Source of the DNA: Sedimentisphaera salicampi | GTDB taxonomy: Bacteria; Planctomycetota; Phycisphaerae; Sedimentisphaerales; Sedimentisphaeraceae | NCBI RefSeq assembly: GCF_002117005.1 | Contig: NZ_CP021023.1 | Coordinates: 868,001 to 932,000, forward strand | DNA length: 64,000 bases | Reading direction: 5' to 3' | Shown: piece after piece, positions 56,377 through 64,000 of the stretch | How positions within the stretch are numbered: position 1 is the first letter of the stretch | How the letters are laid out: each line of letters begins with the position of its first letter | Translations under genes and position numbers: made by a program | The notes under the pieces: model-generated | What the model saw: only the letters and a program-made list of their open reading frames with translations | Database searches by the model: none | Told to the model about the DNA's origin: nothing

Positions 56377-57242
56377 TTCACGAGCCCTTTAAGATAATCT
56401 GCATAAGAACTTTTCCCATAGGAGTATATTATTTCGTTTATGTCTTCTTGAGAGATCCAGTTATTGATTAATGCTATTTCTTCAGGACAGGCAATTTTCA
56501 AACCTGTACGATGCTCTATTGTAGAAACAAAATTGCCGGCTTCAATAAGAGATTCATGAGTACCCGTATCCAGCCAGGCAGCACCGCGGGAAAGCAGTTC
56601 AACTCTTAAAGATTTATTTTTAAGGTAAACACAATTGACGTCAGTTATTTCAAGCTCCCCCCTGTCAGAGGGTTTGATTGTTTTTGCAATATCAACAACA
56701 TCATTGTCATAAAAATATAAGCCTGTTACAGCATAATTGGATTTAGGATGTGTGGGCTTTTCTTCAATACTCAAAGCAACATTTCTCCCATCAAACTCAA
56801 CAACACCATATCTGCTAGGCTCTTGAACCCTATATGCAAAAACAATTGCTCCTTTATCTTGGGCTGAAACCAACTGCAATCTTTTTGAGAGTCCATAGCC
56901 GTAAAATATATTATCACCAAGGATCAATGTACAATTATTATCACCTACAAAATCCTCGCCGATGATGAAAGCCTGTGCGAGGCCGTCGGGGCTTGGCTGT
57001 ACGGCGTATTCGAGGCTGATGCCCCATTGGCTGCCATCTCCAAGGAGCTCGCGGAATCTGGGCGTTTCCTCAGGCGTGGAGATGATGAGGATCTCACGGA
57101 TGCCGGCAAGCATCAGGGTTGTGAGCGGGTAGTATATCATCGGCTTATCGTAAACAGGCAATAGCTGCTTACTGACAACCTTTGTTACAGGGTGAAGCCT
57201 TGTTCCCGCCCCGCCGGCAAGTATTATTCCTTTTCTTGGCAT
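56373..57242 (-). CDS. rfbA: Glucose-1-phosphate thymidylyltransferase
   Basis: The 289-residue nucleotidyltransferase makes dTDP-glucose, the first step of the rhamnose pathway. [20 protein letters not shown] is followed by [20 protein letters not shown], then [17 protein letters not shown] and [20 protein letters not shown]. The 5' quarter (about 56950-57240) is near 60% G+C in places, whereas the 3' part falls to roughly a third, suggesting a recombination junction within the gene. It is separated from rfbB by the GxxExxY unit. Confidence 0.96.
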   Translation of the reverse strand: MPRKGIILAGGAGTRLHPVTKVVSKQLLPVYDKPMIYYPLTTLMLAGIREILIISTPEETPRFRELLGDGSQWGISLEYAVQPSPDGLAQAFIIGEDFVGDNNCTLILGDNIFYGYGLSKRLQLVSAQDKGAIVFAYRVQEPSRYGVVEFDGRNVALSIEEKPTHPKSNYAVTGLYFYDNDVVDIAKTIKPSDRGELEITDVNCVYLKNKSLRVELLSRGAAWLDTGTHESLIEAGNFVSTIEHRTGLKIACPEEIALINNWISQEDINEIIYSYGKSSYADYLKGLVK

Positions 57243-57276
57243 TTTAACTAAACCACTATTCTAAACTTTTTTTTCT

Positions 57277-57296
57277 AACCGCTAATTTTCACTAAT
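57277..57296. repeat. Left arm of the inverted repeat around the GxxExxY gene
   Basis: AACCGCTAATTTTCACTAAT here matches the reverse complement of 57805-57824 (AACCGCTAATTGACACTAAT) at 18 of 20 positions. Confidence 0.75.
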
Positions 57297-57362
57297 ATCC
57301 ACTAAAAATAAAGATTTAGATCAGTATTTTTATTTTTAATTGCTGATTTTCTTTTTTCAAAA

Positions 57363-57734
57363 TCAGCGGCTCACTATAAATCGTTTCCACTCCAGCTTAT
57401 TTTTGTTGCCCCAATTTATCAAATAGCCGACATTTTTGTCTGTGGCTTTAAGATAATTAAAAATTTGAGCCTCTTCAACTTTTGTTAAACCCTCTATTGC
57501 TTTGAGCTCAACAACTATTCCACCTGAAACATAAAGATCAGGCCGATAATATTTATTTAATGTTACGCTCTTATAGTTAATATGCAAAATTGGTTGGCTC
57601 TGAAACTCAATACATCTGTACTGAAGTTCAATTTCCAAGGCTTCCTGATAGACTTCTTCGAGAAATCCATAGCCAAGGGTATTATAAACTTCAAAAGCAG
57701 CAGATATTAAATCATAACCTTCCTGTTTATACAT
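57363..57734 (-). CDS. GxxExxY protein
   Basis: I chose the ATG at 57734 (123 residues), preceded by AAAAGG; a TTG at 57752 would add six residues. The defining motif is LGYGFLEEVYQEALEIEL. A nuclease-like core follows, with YRPDLYVSGGIVVELKAIEG (conserved D and E-x-K) and AQIFNYLKATDKNVGYLINW. The GxxExxY family is widespread in environmental bacteria; the D...ExK pattern recalls PD-(D/E)xK nucleases, but its role is unknown. It interrupts the rfbB-rfbA order and lies between 20-bp inverted repeats, which suggests it arrived as a small mobile unit. Confidence 0.88.
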   Translation of the reverse strand: MYKQEGYDLISAAFEVYNTLGYGFLEEVYQEALEIELQYRCIEFQSQPILHINYKSVTLNKYYRPDLYVSGGIVVELKAIEGLTKVEEAQIFNYLKATDKNVGYLINWGNKNKLEWKRFIVSR

Positions 57735-57804
57735 TTTTTTGCCTTTTTTCAATCCTTATCCAAATATTAATTAACCACTAATCTTCTCTATGAATAAGTG
57801 TTTG

Positions 57805-57824
57805 ATTAGTGTCAATTAGCGGTT
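57805..57824. repeat. Right arm of the inverted repeat around the GxxExxY gene
   Basis: ATTAGTGTCAATTAGCGGTT is the partner of 57277-57296. It ends 1 base before the rfbB stop codon (57826-57828), and an extra CACTAATC/GATTAGTG pair (57776-57783 and 57804-57811) can form a hairpin beside it. Confidence 0.75.
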
Positions 57825-57825
57825 T

Positions 57826-58869
57826 TTATTCCCCCAGTCTTTCTCCTGCATATTTGGAATCTCTGATCGGCTGCCACCACCACTGGTTATCGATATACCA
57901 CTGTATTGTTTTTCTGATGCCGGTTTCGAAGCTTTCCTTGGGCTGCCAGCCCAGCTCGCTCTGTATTTTGCCCGCATCGATTGCGTATCGTTTATCGTGG
58001 CCCGGGCGGTCTTTAACGAATTTTATAAGCTCACGTCTTGGTTTATCTGCCGGCCTTATCTCATCAATGAGATCGCAGATTGTCTGCACTACCTCGAGGT
58101 TTGTTTTTTCGTTGTGCCCTCCGATATTGTAGGATTCTCCCGGCCTGCCCTCAAGAAGCACCTTCGCAAGAGCCTCAGCATGGTCTTCCACGTAAAGCCA
58201 GTCCCGAATATTATCACCCTTGCCGTAAACAGGGAGGGGCTTGCCCTCAAGTGCGTTCAAAATTATAAGCGGGATAAGCTTTTCCGGGAACTGATATGGG
58301 CCGTAATTGTTGGAGCAGTTTGTGAGCACTATCGGAAGCTGATAAGTATGATGCCAAGCTTTAACCAGATGATCTGAGCTGGCCTTGCTGGCTGAATAAG
58401 GAGAGCGAGGGTCGTAAGAAGTTTCTTCTTTGAAAAACCCTTCTCTGCCAAGGCTGCCGTAAACCTCATCTGTTGAGATATGATGAAAACGGAAACGACT
58501 CTTAGCATCGGGCTGGAGCTGCTCAAAGTACTTTTTGGATATATCGAGCAGGTTGTATGTGCCAATTATATTTGTTTCAATGAAATCTGCCGGTCCGTCT
58601 ATTGAGCGGTCAACGTGAGACTCGGCAGCTAAATGCATAACAGCATCAGGCTTGAAAGAGCTGAAAAGCTCCTGCACGGCCGGCTTATCACATATATCAG
58701 CCTGAGCAAAGCTATAGCGATCCGAACCCTCAACCTCCTTGAGCGAGGAAAGATTACCCGCGTAAGTGAGCTTGTCGATATTGAGCACGCTATGGTCGGC
58801 GTTTTTTATAATATGTCTTATTACGGCCGAGCCTATAAAGCCCGCACCACCTGTTACTATTATGTTCAT
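57826..58869 (-). CDS. rfbB: dTDP-glucose 4,6-dehydratase
   Basis: The 347-residue SDR enzyme makes dTDP-4-keto-6-deoxyglucose. Motifs: [72 protein letters not shown] (catalytic Tyr/Lys), [20 protein letters not shown] and [13 protein letters not shown]. It is normally adjacent to rfbA; here 583 bases with the GxxExxY unit intervene. AAGTT-type repeats lie directly upstream of its start. Confidence 0.97.
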   Translation of the reverse strand: MNIIVTGGAGFIGSAVIRHIIKNADHSVLNIDKLTYAGNLSSLKEVEGSDRYSFAQADICDKPAVQELFSSFKPDAVMHLAAESHVDRSIDGPADFIETNIIGTYNLLDISKKYFEQLQPDAKSRFRFHHISTDEVYGSLGREGFFKEETSYDPRSPYSASKASSDHLVKAWHHTYQLPIVLTNCSNNYGPYQFPEKLIPLIILNALEGKPLPVYGKGDNIRDWLYVEDHAEALAKVLLEGRPGESYNIGGHNEKTNLEVVQTICDLIDEIRPADKPRRELIKFVKDRPGHDKRYAIDAGKIQSELGWQPKESFETGIRKTIQWYIDNQWWWQPIRDSKYAGERLGE

Positions 58870-58876
58870 TTATATT

Positions 58877-58940
58877 AGTTTTAAGTTGTAAGTTGTAAGT
58901 TGTAAGTTTTATGTTTTATGTTTTAGGTAATATGTTTTAT
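58877..58940. repeat. Degenerate AAGTTGTAAGTTTT tandem repeat, site 2
   Basis: AGTTTTAAGTTGTAAGTTGT and similar units, then TATGTTTTATG units, lie between the rfbB start and the dehydrogenase remnant. It is the same motif as at 36626-36702 (inverted) and 63925-63963. Confidence 0.75.
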
Positions 58941-59114
58941 GCCTTCCAAACCTTTTTCTTTGCGGATTTGCATTTGTCGCAGGAGTTTCTGGTATCGATT
59001 ACGAGCTGGGCGTTATCGGTTATCATCTGGTAGTCGTAGTCTGAGTGGTCGGTGGCGATAAGCACAGCATCGAAGCCAGCGAGCATTTTCGGCGTTATTT
59101 TCCTGCTCTTCATT
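58935..59114. repeat. 180-bp direct repeat, copy 1 (pairs with 61616-61795)
   Basis: By eye it differs from copy 2 at about six positions. It contains the last 58 codons of the nucleotide-sugar dehydrogenase gene. Confidence 0.9.
58937..59113 (-). pseudogene. C-terminal remnant of the nucleotide-sugar dehydrogenase gene
   Basis: A 58-codon frame with its own ATG at 59113 reads KSRKITPKMLAGFDAVLIAT, then DHSDYDYQMITDNAQLV and IDTRNSCDKCK, ending in KKKVWKA. This is the exact C-terminus of the intact enzyme at 61618-62919 with very few changes. It lacks NAD- and substrate-binding parts and cannot be active. The remaining bases 59115-59145 carry no gene. Confidence 0.9.
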
Positions 59115-59145
59115 AAATCCTTATTATTTTTAAGAAATATTCAAA

Positions 59146-60090
59146 CTAATCAATTACTTCATCAATGATATAACGTGGTCTTCTTTTAACTTCTATATAC
59201 ACTCTGGATAAATACTCTCCGATAATGCCAAGGCAAAGAAGCTGAACACCTCCAAATAAAACAATTGCAATAACAATAGATGCCCACCCTGCTATACTAT
59301 TGCCTGTAATTTTTACACAAAGTGCATAAAGTAAAACGCCTAAAGCTATAAAGGTTGTTAAAAAGCCTAAGGCACTAATAAATCTCAGAGGAATCGCAGA
59401 AAAAGCTACTATACCATTTAAGGCTAACTTTAACATTTTTTTCAAAGTATACTGAGAATAGCCAGCTTCTCTCTTCTTTCTGCCATAAAAAACCTTAGCA
59501 GTTTTGAACCCCATATGGGGGAAAATACCCCGCAAGAACAAGCAATTTTCATTATAACTTTTTAGTGCTTTAAGGGCTTTACTTCCCACCAATCTAAAAT
59601 CTGCATGATTAAAAATTACATTCGCACCCATCAGATTCATTAGTTTATAAAACAAAAGAGCGCTATTTCGCTTAAAGAAAGAATCTTCATTACGGGCATC
59701 CCTTATACCATAAATAATTTCAGAACCCTTATTAAATAATTCAAACATTTCATTTATCACTGAGATATCATCTTGTAGGTCAGCGTCTATTGTAACAGCA
59801 CAATCTACATCCTTTTCCAGAGCATATTCCATTCCTGTTAATATTGCAGCTTGGTGGCCAAAATTGTTAGAAAGCTTTAAACCTTTGTAAAAATTGGAAT
59901 TTTGAGTGAGAGTGTAAATTATATCCCAAGTTTTATCAAAACTCCCATCATCAACAAATAAAATAAAACTTTGTTCAGTTGCTAAACCTGAATTAATCAA
60001 ATCAATCAGCTTTTTCACTAATTTCTCCGAAGATTCATTCAGTATTTGTTCTTCATTATAACAAGGAATTACAAACGCGACCCTTTTCAT
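59146..60090 (-). CDS. Family 2 glycosyltransferase, DPM1/GtrB-like, with two C-terminal membrane segments
   Basis: The 314-residue enzyme begins VAFVIPCYNEEQILNESSEK, with SFILFVDDGSFDKTWDIIY, GHQAAILTGMEYALEKDVDC and TIDADLQDD (metal-binding D-x-D). Two membrane segments lie at about 230-290 (FISALGFLTTFIALGVLLYA; SIVIAIVLFGGVQLLCLGII) and end GEYLSRVYIEVKRRPRY. GtrB/ArnC-like members load a sugar onto undecaprenyl phosphate for a partner membrane transferase; the neighbour at 60112 is the obvious partner. Both genes lie between the two copies of the 180-bp direct repeat. Confidence 0.9.
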   Translation of the reverse strand: MKRVAFVIPCYNEEQILNESSEKLVKKLIDLINSGLATEQSFILFVDDGSFDKTWDIIYTLTQNSNFYKGLKLSNNFGHQAAILTGMEYALEKDVDCAVTIDADLQDDISVINEMFELFNKGSEIIYGIRDARNEDSFFKRNSALLFYKLMNLMGANVIFNHADFRLVGSKALKALKSYNENCLFLRGIFPHMGFKTAKVFYGRKKREAGYSQYTLKKMLKLALNGIVAFSAIPLRFISALGFLTTFIALGVLLYALCVKITGNSIAGWASIVIAIVLFGGVQLLCLGIIGEYLSRVYIEVKRRPRYIIDEVID

Positions 60091-60111
60091 TTACTTCAAT
60101 CCCCAAATAAT

Positions 60112-61584
60112 TTAATGTGAATAGTTACCGCTATCATGCGGGCAACGAAAAGCTATATTATTTAATCCAACAACCAAAATAATGATAAAAAGAGGAATAA
60201 ACATATGGTGATATCTTGGCTGTACCTCTAAAATCATATGGCTAAAAAAGGACAAAAGAAATGCCCACAAAAAAGCATTTAGAGGCACAGTTTTTTCGAT
60301 TTTATAATAAAACCACCTTGTACATAGAATAACACCTGACCAGAAAATCAAAGTGATATAAACTGCATGATTAATAATATTCAGAAACATTAACAAATTA
60401 GAATGCGGTGAGGTAGTTAAAGACCAACCCATAACACTTTCAGCTTTAGCAATAAATTTAGAGGGTTTACACGTCAAAATCATCGTCAAAACTTTAAAAG
60501 GCGACTCTTTAACTATTTTGAGAGCTTCCTCTTTTGCAAGTTTGGATTTTAAAATAGAATCATGAACATTATTCTCTTTGTTTTTATCATTAATATTAGC
60601 ACCAATTTTTGACGCTAATTTTCCATTATATCCTCCTTGATTATCTAAATTTACTCCCATCATTAAACTCCAGCCCGTTATACGTTGCATTGAGGGTGAA
60701 ACGATCTTAAATACATTATAATTATGAATAAAAATAGGAAGGACTACAATAATAAAACCTAAGAAAACCATAAAAGCTCCTTTTAATGAATAAGAAACTT
60801 TGTCTAAGTAAAATAAAGTATACAAAATCCATGCTAATAAGAATAATGGTGCGGTACCACGTGTCCAGTTTGACAAACCAATAAAAACACCAGACAATAG
60901 AAACATAAAAAACCTTAATTCCGAAGGTTTCGCAGTTTGAGCTACAACTAAAAGAAGAAATGAAACAACCACAAGAAAACAGAAAAGTGTATCTGTTCCC
61001 ATTAAGACACTGTAAATTATATGACTTGGCCAAAATGCTAAACACATAGAAGCAAGAGCAGATGATGCCAGAGAACCGGAAACCAGATACACTATCCAGT
61101 ATACTGCTACTACCGTTAAAGCCCCTAAAAGAGCCAAGACCACCTGTGCAGAAAGTGGATTCTGACCAAATAGGTGATAGCTTAGTGCAAATAGTATAGA
61201 AGGCCCAGAAGGCCTAAAATAAGTAGGGTCAAATATATTGCCACCATTAAAGACTTCTATTGACATATCCTCATAGCTACTAAAATCCGACAATTGAGTT
61301 ACATCAGCAACAAAAACCCAAACGATTCTTAAAATCAATGCTATAAAAAAAATAAACACCCAATTCCATTTGGCACAAAACTCAAATAAATAGTTTCGAA
61401 AAGTTTCTTTACAGTAAAAAACATAAGTCAAGAAAATTAAAAATATCCCTGGCAAAAGGGTAACCAATTCTTTCAATGTCGGAGTTAAGAACGTAGCCAA
61501 AACTCGAATAAAACAAGAATAAAGAATTACAAGTCCTGTAAAAAAACAAGTAAAATAAAATATTTTATTATTATTTATATGCAT
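60112..61584 (-). CDS. Membrane glycosyltransferase (GT39/PMT-like, GT-C fold)
   Basis: The 490-residue protein has about ten hydrophobic segments and the layout of lipid-sugar-dependent GT-C enzymes. An early periplasmic loop (DVTQLSDFSSYEDMSIEVFN) carries acidic residues in the catalytic position, and FRPSGPSILFALSYHLFG resembles the family motif (P.Y..). GLSNWTRGTAPLFLLAWILY follows. It could transfer the sugar provided by the GT2 enzyme 21 bases downstream. The AT-rich composition contrasts with the G+C-rich dehydrogenase upstream, fitting insertion of this pair as a cassette. Confidence 0.8.
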   Translation of the reverse strand: MHINNNKIFYFTCFFTGLVILYSCFIRVLATFLTPTLKELVTLLPGIFLIFLTYVFYCKETFRNYLFEFCAKWNWVFIFFIALILRIVWVFVADVTQLSDFSSYEDMSIEVFNGGNIFDPTYFRPSGPSILFALSYHLFGQNPLSAQVVLALLGALTVVAVYWIVYLVSGSLASSALASMCLAFWPSHIIYSVLMGTDTLFCFLVVVSFLLLVVAQTAKPSELRFFMFLLSGVFIGLSNWTRGTAPLFLLAWILYTLFYLDKVSYSLKGAFMVFLGFIIVVLPIFIHNYNVFKIVSPSMQRITGWSLMMGVNLDNQGGYNGKLASKIGANINDKNKENNVHDSILKSKLAKEEALKIVKESPFKVLTMILTCKPSKFIAKAESVMGWSLTTSPHSNLLMFLNIINHAVYITLIFWSGVILCTRWFYYKIEKTVPLNAFLWAFLLSFFSHMILEVQPRYHHMFIPLFIIILVVGLNNIAFRCPHDSGNYSH

Positions 61585-61615
61585 ATAATAAACTTAGTCT
61601 AACTAGTCTTTTAAA

Positions 61616-61795
61616 TTTTATGCCTTCCAAACCTTCTTCTTTGCGGCTTTGCATTTATCGCAGGAGTTTCTGGTGTCGATTACGAGCTGGGCGTTATCGG
61701 TTATCATCTGGTAGTCGTAGTCTGAGTGGTCGGTGGCGATAAGCACAGCATCGAAGCCTGCGAGCATTTTCGGCGTTATTTTCTTGCTCTTCATT
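61616..61795. repeat. 180-bp direct repeat, copy 2 (3' end of the intact dehydrogenase)
   Basis: This is the partner of 58935-59114. It is the native context, continuous with the full dehydrogenase gene. Confidence 0.9.
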
Positions 61796-62919
61796 TTCAA
61801 ATCGTATTTCCGCTGCTTCCACGTTTCCGGGATGTACGGGTCGTTGTAGCTCACTTTCGCCCCCTTATCCCGCAGCAGCTCTATCAGCTCGAGCGATGGC
61901 GACTCGCGCACATCGTCGATATCCTTCTTGTAGGCAAGGCCGAGGACGAGGATTTTCGCCCCGTTTATCGCCTTCTTGCGGCTGTTGAGGGCTTCCATCG
62001 TTCTGTGGATTACGTATTCGGGCATTGAGGTGTTGATCTCGCCGGCAAGCTCGATGAACTTGGTCGGCAGGCCATACTGCCTCGCCCGCCACGTGAGGTA
62101 GAACGGGTCTATCGGGATGCAGTGTCCGCCGAGGCCGGGGCCGGGGTAGAATGCTTGGAAGCCGAAGGGCTTTGTCTTGGCGGCGTTTATCACGCTCCAT
62201 ACATCTATGCCCATGCGGTCGAAGAGCATTTTGAGCTCGTTTACCATTGCGATGTTGATGCAGCGGTAGGTGTTTTCGATGATCTTGGCGGCTTCTGCCA
62301 CCTCGCAGCTCTCTACGGGCACAAGCTGCTCGATTGCGTATTTGTATATGTCCATTGCCGCCTTGAGCGAGGGCTTATTCAGCCCGCCGACGACCTTGGG
62401 GATTGTGCCTGTGCGGAAGGATTTGTTGCCCGGGTCTTCGCGTTCGGGGGAGTAGGCGAGGAAGAAATCTTCGCCGGCAGTGAGGCCTGAACCGGCCTCA
62501 AGGATCGGGAGCATAAGCTCTCTGGTTGTGCCCGGGTAGGTGGTGCTTTCAAGCACGATGAGCTGCCCCTTACGCATATTCTCGGAGATCGTGCGGCAGG
62601 TGTCTTCCACGTACGTCATATCCGGCTCGCGGTTCTCCGTGAGCGGGGTGGGCACGCAAATCAGGAGGCAGTCCGGCTCGCACATACGGAACATATCGGC
62701 TGTGCCCTCGAAGCGGCCTGTGCTAACCATGCCGGCAACCTGCTCATCGGGGATGTGCTTGAGGGGGCTCTTGCCGGAATTGATGCGTTCTACGCTCTGC
62801 TGGTTTACATCGAAACCCAAAACATTCGCTCCGCCGGCGGCAAATTCCCTTGCCAGCGGCAAGCCTACATAACCAAGGCCAACTATCCCAACGTAAGGGA
62901 TTTTATCGCTTTCGCTCAT
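61618..62919 (-). CDS. UDP-N-acetylhexosamine 6-dehydrogenase (WbpA/WecC-like)
   Basis: The 433-residue UDP-sugar dehydrogenase has an N-terminal NAD domain (VGIVGLGYVGLPLAREFAAG), CVPTPLTENREPDMTYVEDT, the central YRCINIAMVNELKMLFDRMG, and catalytic Cys267 in GPGLGGHCIPIDPFYLTWRA. A C-terminal UDP-binding domain follows (VLGLAYKKDIDDVRESPS). The GGHCIPIDPFYL form is typical of UDP-GlcNAc/ManNAc 6-dehydrogenases, making UDP-GlcNAcA or UDP-ManNAcA by two successive oxidations. The gene is markedly G+C-rich. Its 3' end is duplicated at 58935-59114. It appears to be the first gene of the polysaccharide cluster in this window; 62920-63131 upstream shows no gene. Confidence 0.92.
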   Translation of the reverse strand: MSESDKIPYVGIVGLGYVGLPLAREFAAGGANVLGFDVNQQSVERINSGKSPLKHIPDEQVAGMVSTGRFEGTADMFRMCEPDCLLICVPTPLTENREPDMTYVEDTCRTISENMRKGQLIVLESTTYPGTTRELMLPILEAGSGLTAGEDFFLAYSPEREDPGNKSFRTGTIPKVVGGLNKPSLKAAMDIYKYAIEQLVPVESCEVAEAAKIIENTYRCINIAMVNELKMLFDRMGIDVWSVINAAKTKPFGFQAFYPGPGLGGHCIPIDPFYLTWRARQYGLPTKFIELAGEINTSMPEYVIHRTMEALNSRKKAINGAKILVLGLAYKKDIDDVRESPSLELIELLRDKGAKVSYNDPYIPETWKQRKYDLKMKSKKITPKMLAGFDAVLIATDHSDYDYQMITDNAQLVIDTRNSCDKCKAAKKKVWKA

Positions 62920-63131
62920 ACCAGTACTTCCTGTTTTTGTAAATCAAAGTTAATGATGCGGAGCATTATAACAATCAGCTTCTTAATTTCACTAACTTTT
63001 CTGCGTTTAACAATATTAAAATAATATATTTTCCCCCTGAGATGTAAACCCTGCTTCGGGAAAGTTTCTGGGATTATTAAGAGCCCAAAATCTGCAAAGC
63101 TTCGAGAGGGTTATGCGGTTTACAGAGCCCT

Positions 63132-63560
63132 CTATTCAGGACTATATATATCAATGCCCAGTTTCCTGCATAAATTTTCGAATATTTCAAGCTTGTTTTC
63201 TACTATTGCTTTCAAAACCTCATTTTGAATCCTCTGATACTGATGCACTGCAATATTCCTAAAACCAGACATAGCAGCGAGCTCCTGAGCCATCGGCTTA
63301 TCTATTATGCCCGAATCTGCGAGCAATTTGAAGGCTTCCGCTGAGGAATTGGGAACTCCCAGCTTCGATTTGCTTACTGTATGATTTGCCAAATCAATTG
63401 CCGCCTGACAAGCTCTTTCGAGGTTAAGCGTCATAGCGTCGAGATGGGTGAAGCTTTCGAATGATGGATCTGCTTTGTACTCCTCCTTGATTCGTTTCAG
63501 GCATCTCTGCAAAACCGCTGCCTTGCTTCGGCTGACATCATCTGGCTGAATAGGCTTCAT
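63132..63560 (-). CDS. hepT: HepT-like HEPN ribonuclease toxin
   Basis: The 142-residue DUF86/HEPN protein is helical with the RX4H active motif at Arg101-His106 in MSGFRNIAVHQYQRIQ. Tyr108 in the HQY extension is the residue that MntA modifies in characterised systems. The start overlaps the upstream mntA gene by 23 bases, the usual order of type VII HEPN-MNT pairs. HEPN toxins cleave RNA; the target here is unknown. Confidence 0.92.
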   Translation of the reverse strand: MKPIQPDDVSRSKAAVLQRCLKRIKEEYKADPSFESFTHLDAMTLNLERACQAAIDLANHTVSKSKLGVPNSSAEAFKLLADSGIIDKPMAQELAAMSGFRNIAVHQYQRIQNEVLKAIVENKLEIFENLCRKLGIDIYSPE

Positions 63561-63924
63561 AAATCTCCCTCATTTCAATACGATAGTCCTGAATCATTCC
63601 GATTAAGGTGCATTCTCTGAATTCTGCGGCTGTTTCGTCTCGGCAGAAGAAGCGGCGGCCTGTTTGGAGAACCTGCGAGGCATAGATCAAATCAGAGCTG
63701 GAGAGAACGCCAAGATCCACCGGCCGAGGGCTGATTAGGTTCAGCTCGCCTGCGAGATCGAAAAGCTGCATGCCGGAAATCTTTTGGCCCGGCTGCGGAA
63801 GAAGAGCTATGTCTATATCGCTGGACGCACGCAGCTCCCCCCTTGCAGCACTGCCCAGAAGGTATGCCGCTAAAACAGCCTCGCAAGAGGCAAGACGATC
63901 TTTTATTGGCTCAAGATTTAGCAT
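63538..63924 (-). CDS. mntA: MntA-like minimal nucleotidyltransferase antitoxin
   Basis: The 128-residue protein has the GSx10DxD nucleotidyltransferase motif at 24-38 (LLGSAARGELRASSDIDIAL) and a third acid at Asp73 (RPVDLGVLSS), so the catalytic triad is complete. In known pairs MntA transfers AMP units to the HepT tyrosine and neutralises it. AAGTT-type repeats abut the start codon at 63924, leaving little room for a usual ribosome site. Confidence 0.92.
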   Translation of the reverse strand: MLNLEPIKDRLASCEAVLAAYLLGSAARGELRASSDIDIALLPQPGQKISGMQLFDLAGELNLISPRPVDLGVLSSSDLIYASQVLQTGRRFFCRDETAAEFRECTLIGMIQDYRIEMREIYEAYSAR

Positions 63925-63963
63925 AGTTTTAAGTTATAAGTTTTAAGTTTTAAGTTATAAGCT
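63925..63963. repeat. Degenerate AAGTT tandem repeat, site 3
   Basis: AGTTTTAAGTTATAAGTTTT-type units lie immediately upstream of the mntA start. Same orientation as site 2 and opposite to site 1. Nothing else is seen to the window end. Confidence 0.7.
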
Positions 63964-64000
63964 AAATAAACAATAAAAAAGCTACTAATAATATACGAAC

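Noticed and set aside
59115-59145. Possible continuation of the dehydrogenase remnant upstream of 59114
   Set aside because: Similarity to the intact gene stops sharply at 59114; no further coding match is seen.
1-64000. CRISPR arrays, rRNA and tRNA genes
   Set aside because: No regularly spaced repeats and no conserved rRNA or tRNA sequences were seen on either strand.

Overview
The window looks like a chromosomal segment of a planctomycete, most like the anaerobic polysaccharide-degrading Phycisphaerae/Sedimentisphaerales. This is an inference from gene style: PEP-CTERM sorting tails, dockerin-like C-termini of the planctomycete type (acidic loop, then xxDFxxLxxxWL), LamG/CBM6 multidomain secreted proteins, an ECF sigma factor paired with a FecR-type protein, and a Tat-exported sulfatase. 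No rRNA, tRNA or CRISPR array was seen. Almost every gene lies on the minus strand; the clear exception is the xylose regulator at 4927-6060.

Region 1 (1-6060) is a xylose catabolism locus. A secreted GH3 glycosidase (cut by the window edge), xylose isomerase and xylulokinase form one minus-strand operon, divergent from a XylR-type AraC regulator. A 7-bp inverted repeat sits in the shared promoter region. Region 2 (6231-9455) holds an ECF sigma factor, a membrane FecR-like protein translationally coupled to it, and a PEP-CTERM protein that appears to carry a Cys-Gln thioester domain.

Region 3 (9614-13633) is decaying. It has a C-terminal stub of a sugar epimerase-like gene abutting a GH30-like glycosidase gene that carries an in-frame amber codon and is split by a 1.4-kb IS3-family element. 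Removing the IS and one 2-bp duplication restores the reading frame. Region 4 (13707-30450) is a polysaccharide-degradation cluster: GH2, GH92, a 1436-residue GH128-like/LamG/CBM6/dockerin protein, two tandemly duplicated Ig/LamG/dockerin proteins with different N-termini, a frameshifted sulfatase and a PEP-CTERM protein. Three of these proteins share an unrecognised module of about 227 residues that I regard as the main novelty. In the 1436-residue protein it sits inside a CBM6 domain. Region 5 (30979-36369) is a very large secreted RHS/YD-repeat protein with a dockerin-like motif inside it and a strong sigma70-type promoter.

Region 6 (36697-62919) is a Wzx/Wzy-type surface polysaccharide cluster. 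It encodes synthesis of dTDP-L-rhamnose (rfbABCD), UDP-N-acetyl-L-fucosamine (fnlABC-type) and probably UDP-ManNAcA (2-epimerase plus 6-dehydrogenase). It also has seven glycosyltransferases, a flippase, a polymerase, a TupA-like ATP-grasp protein, a CapA-like phosphoesterase and an unexpected secreted DUF4091 protein. No initiating sugar-phosphate transferase or chain-length regulator is visible, so the locus probably continues elsewhere. The cluster is a mosaic: it contains a 180-bp direct repeat flanking two genes, a truncated glycosyltransferase start, a GxxExxY gene between inverted repeats inside the rfb group, sharp composition shifts, and short AAGTT-type repeats at its edges. A HepT/MntA toxin-antitoxin pair (63132-63924) closes the window.
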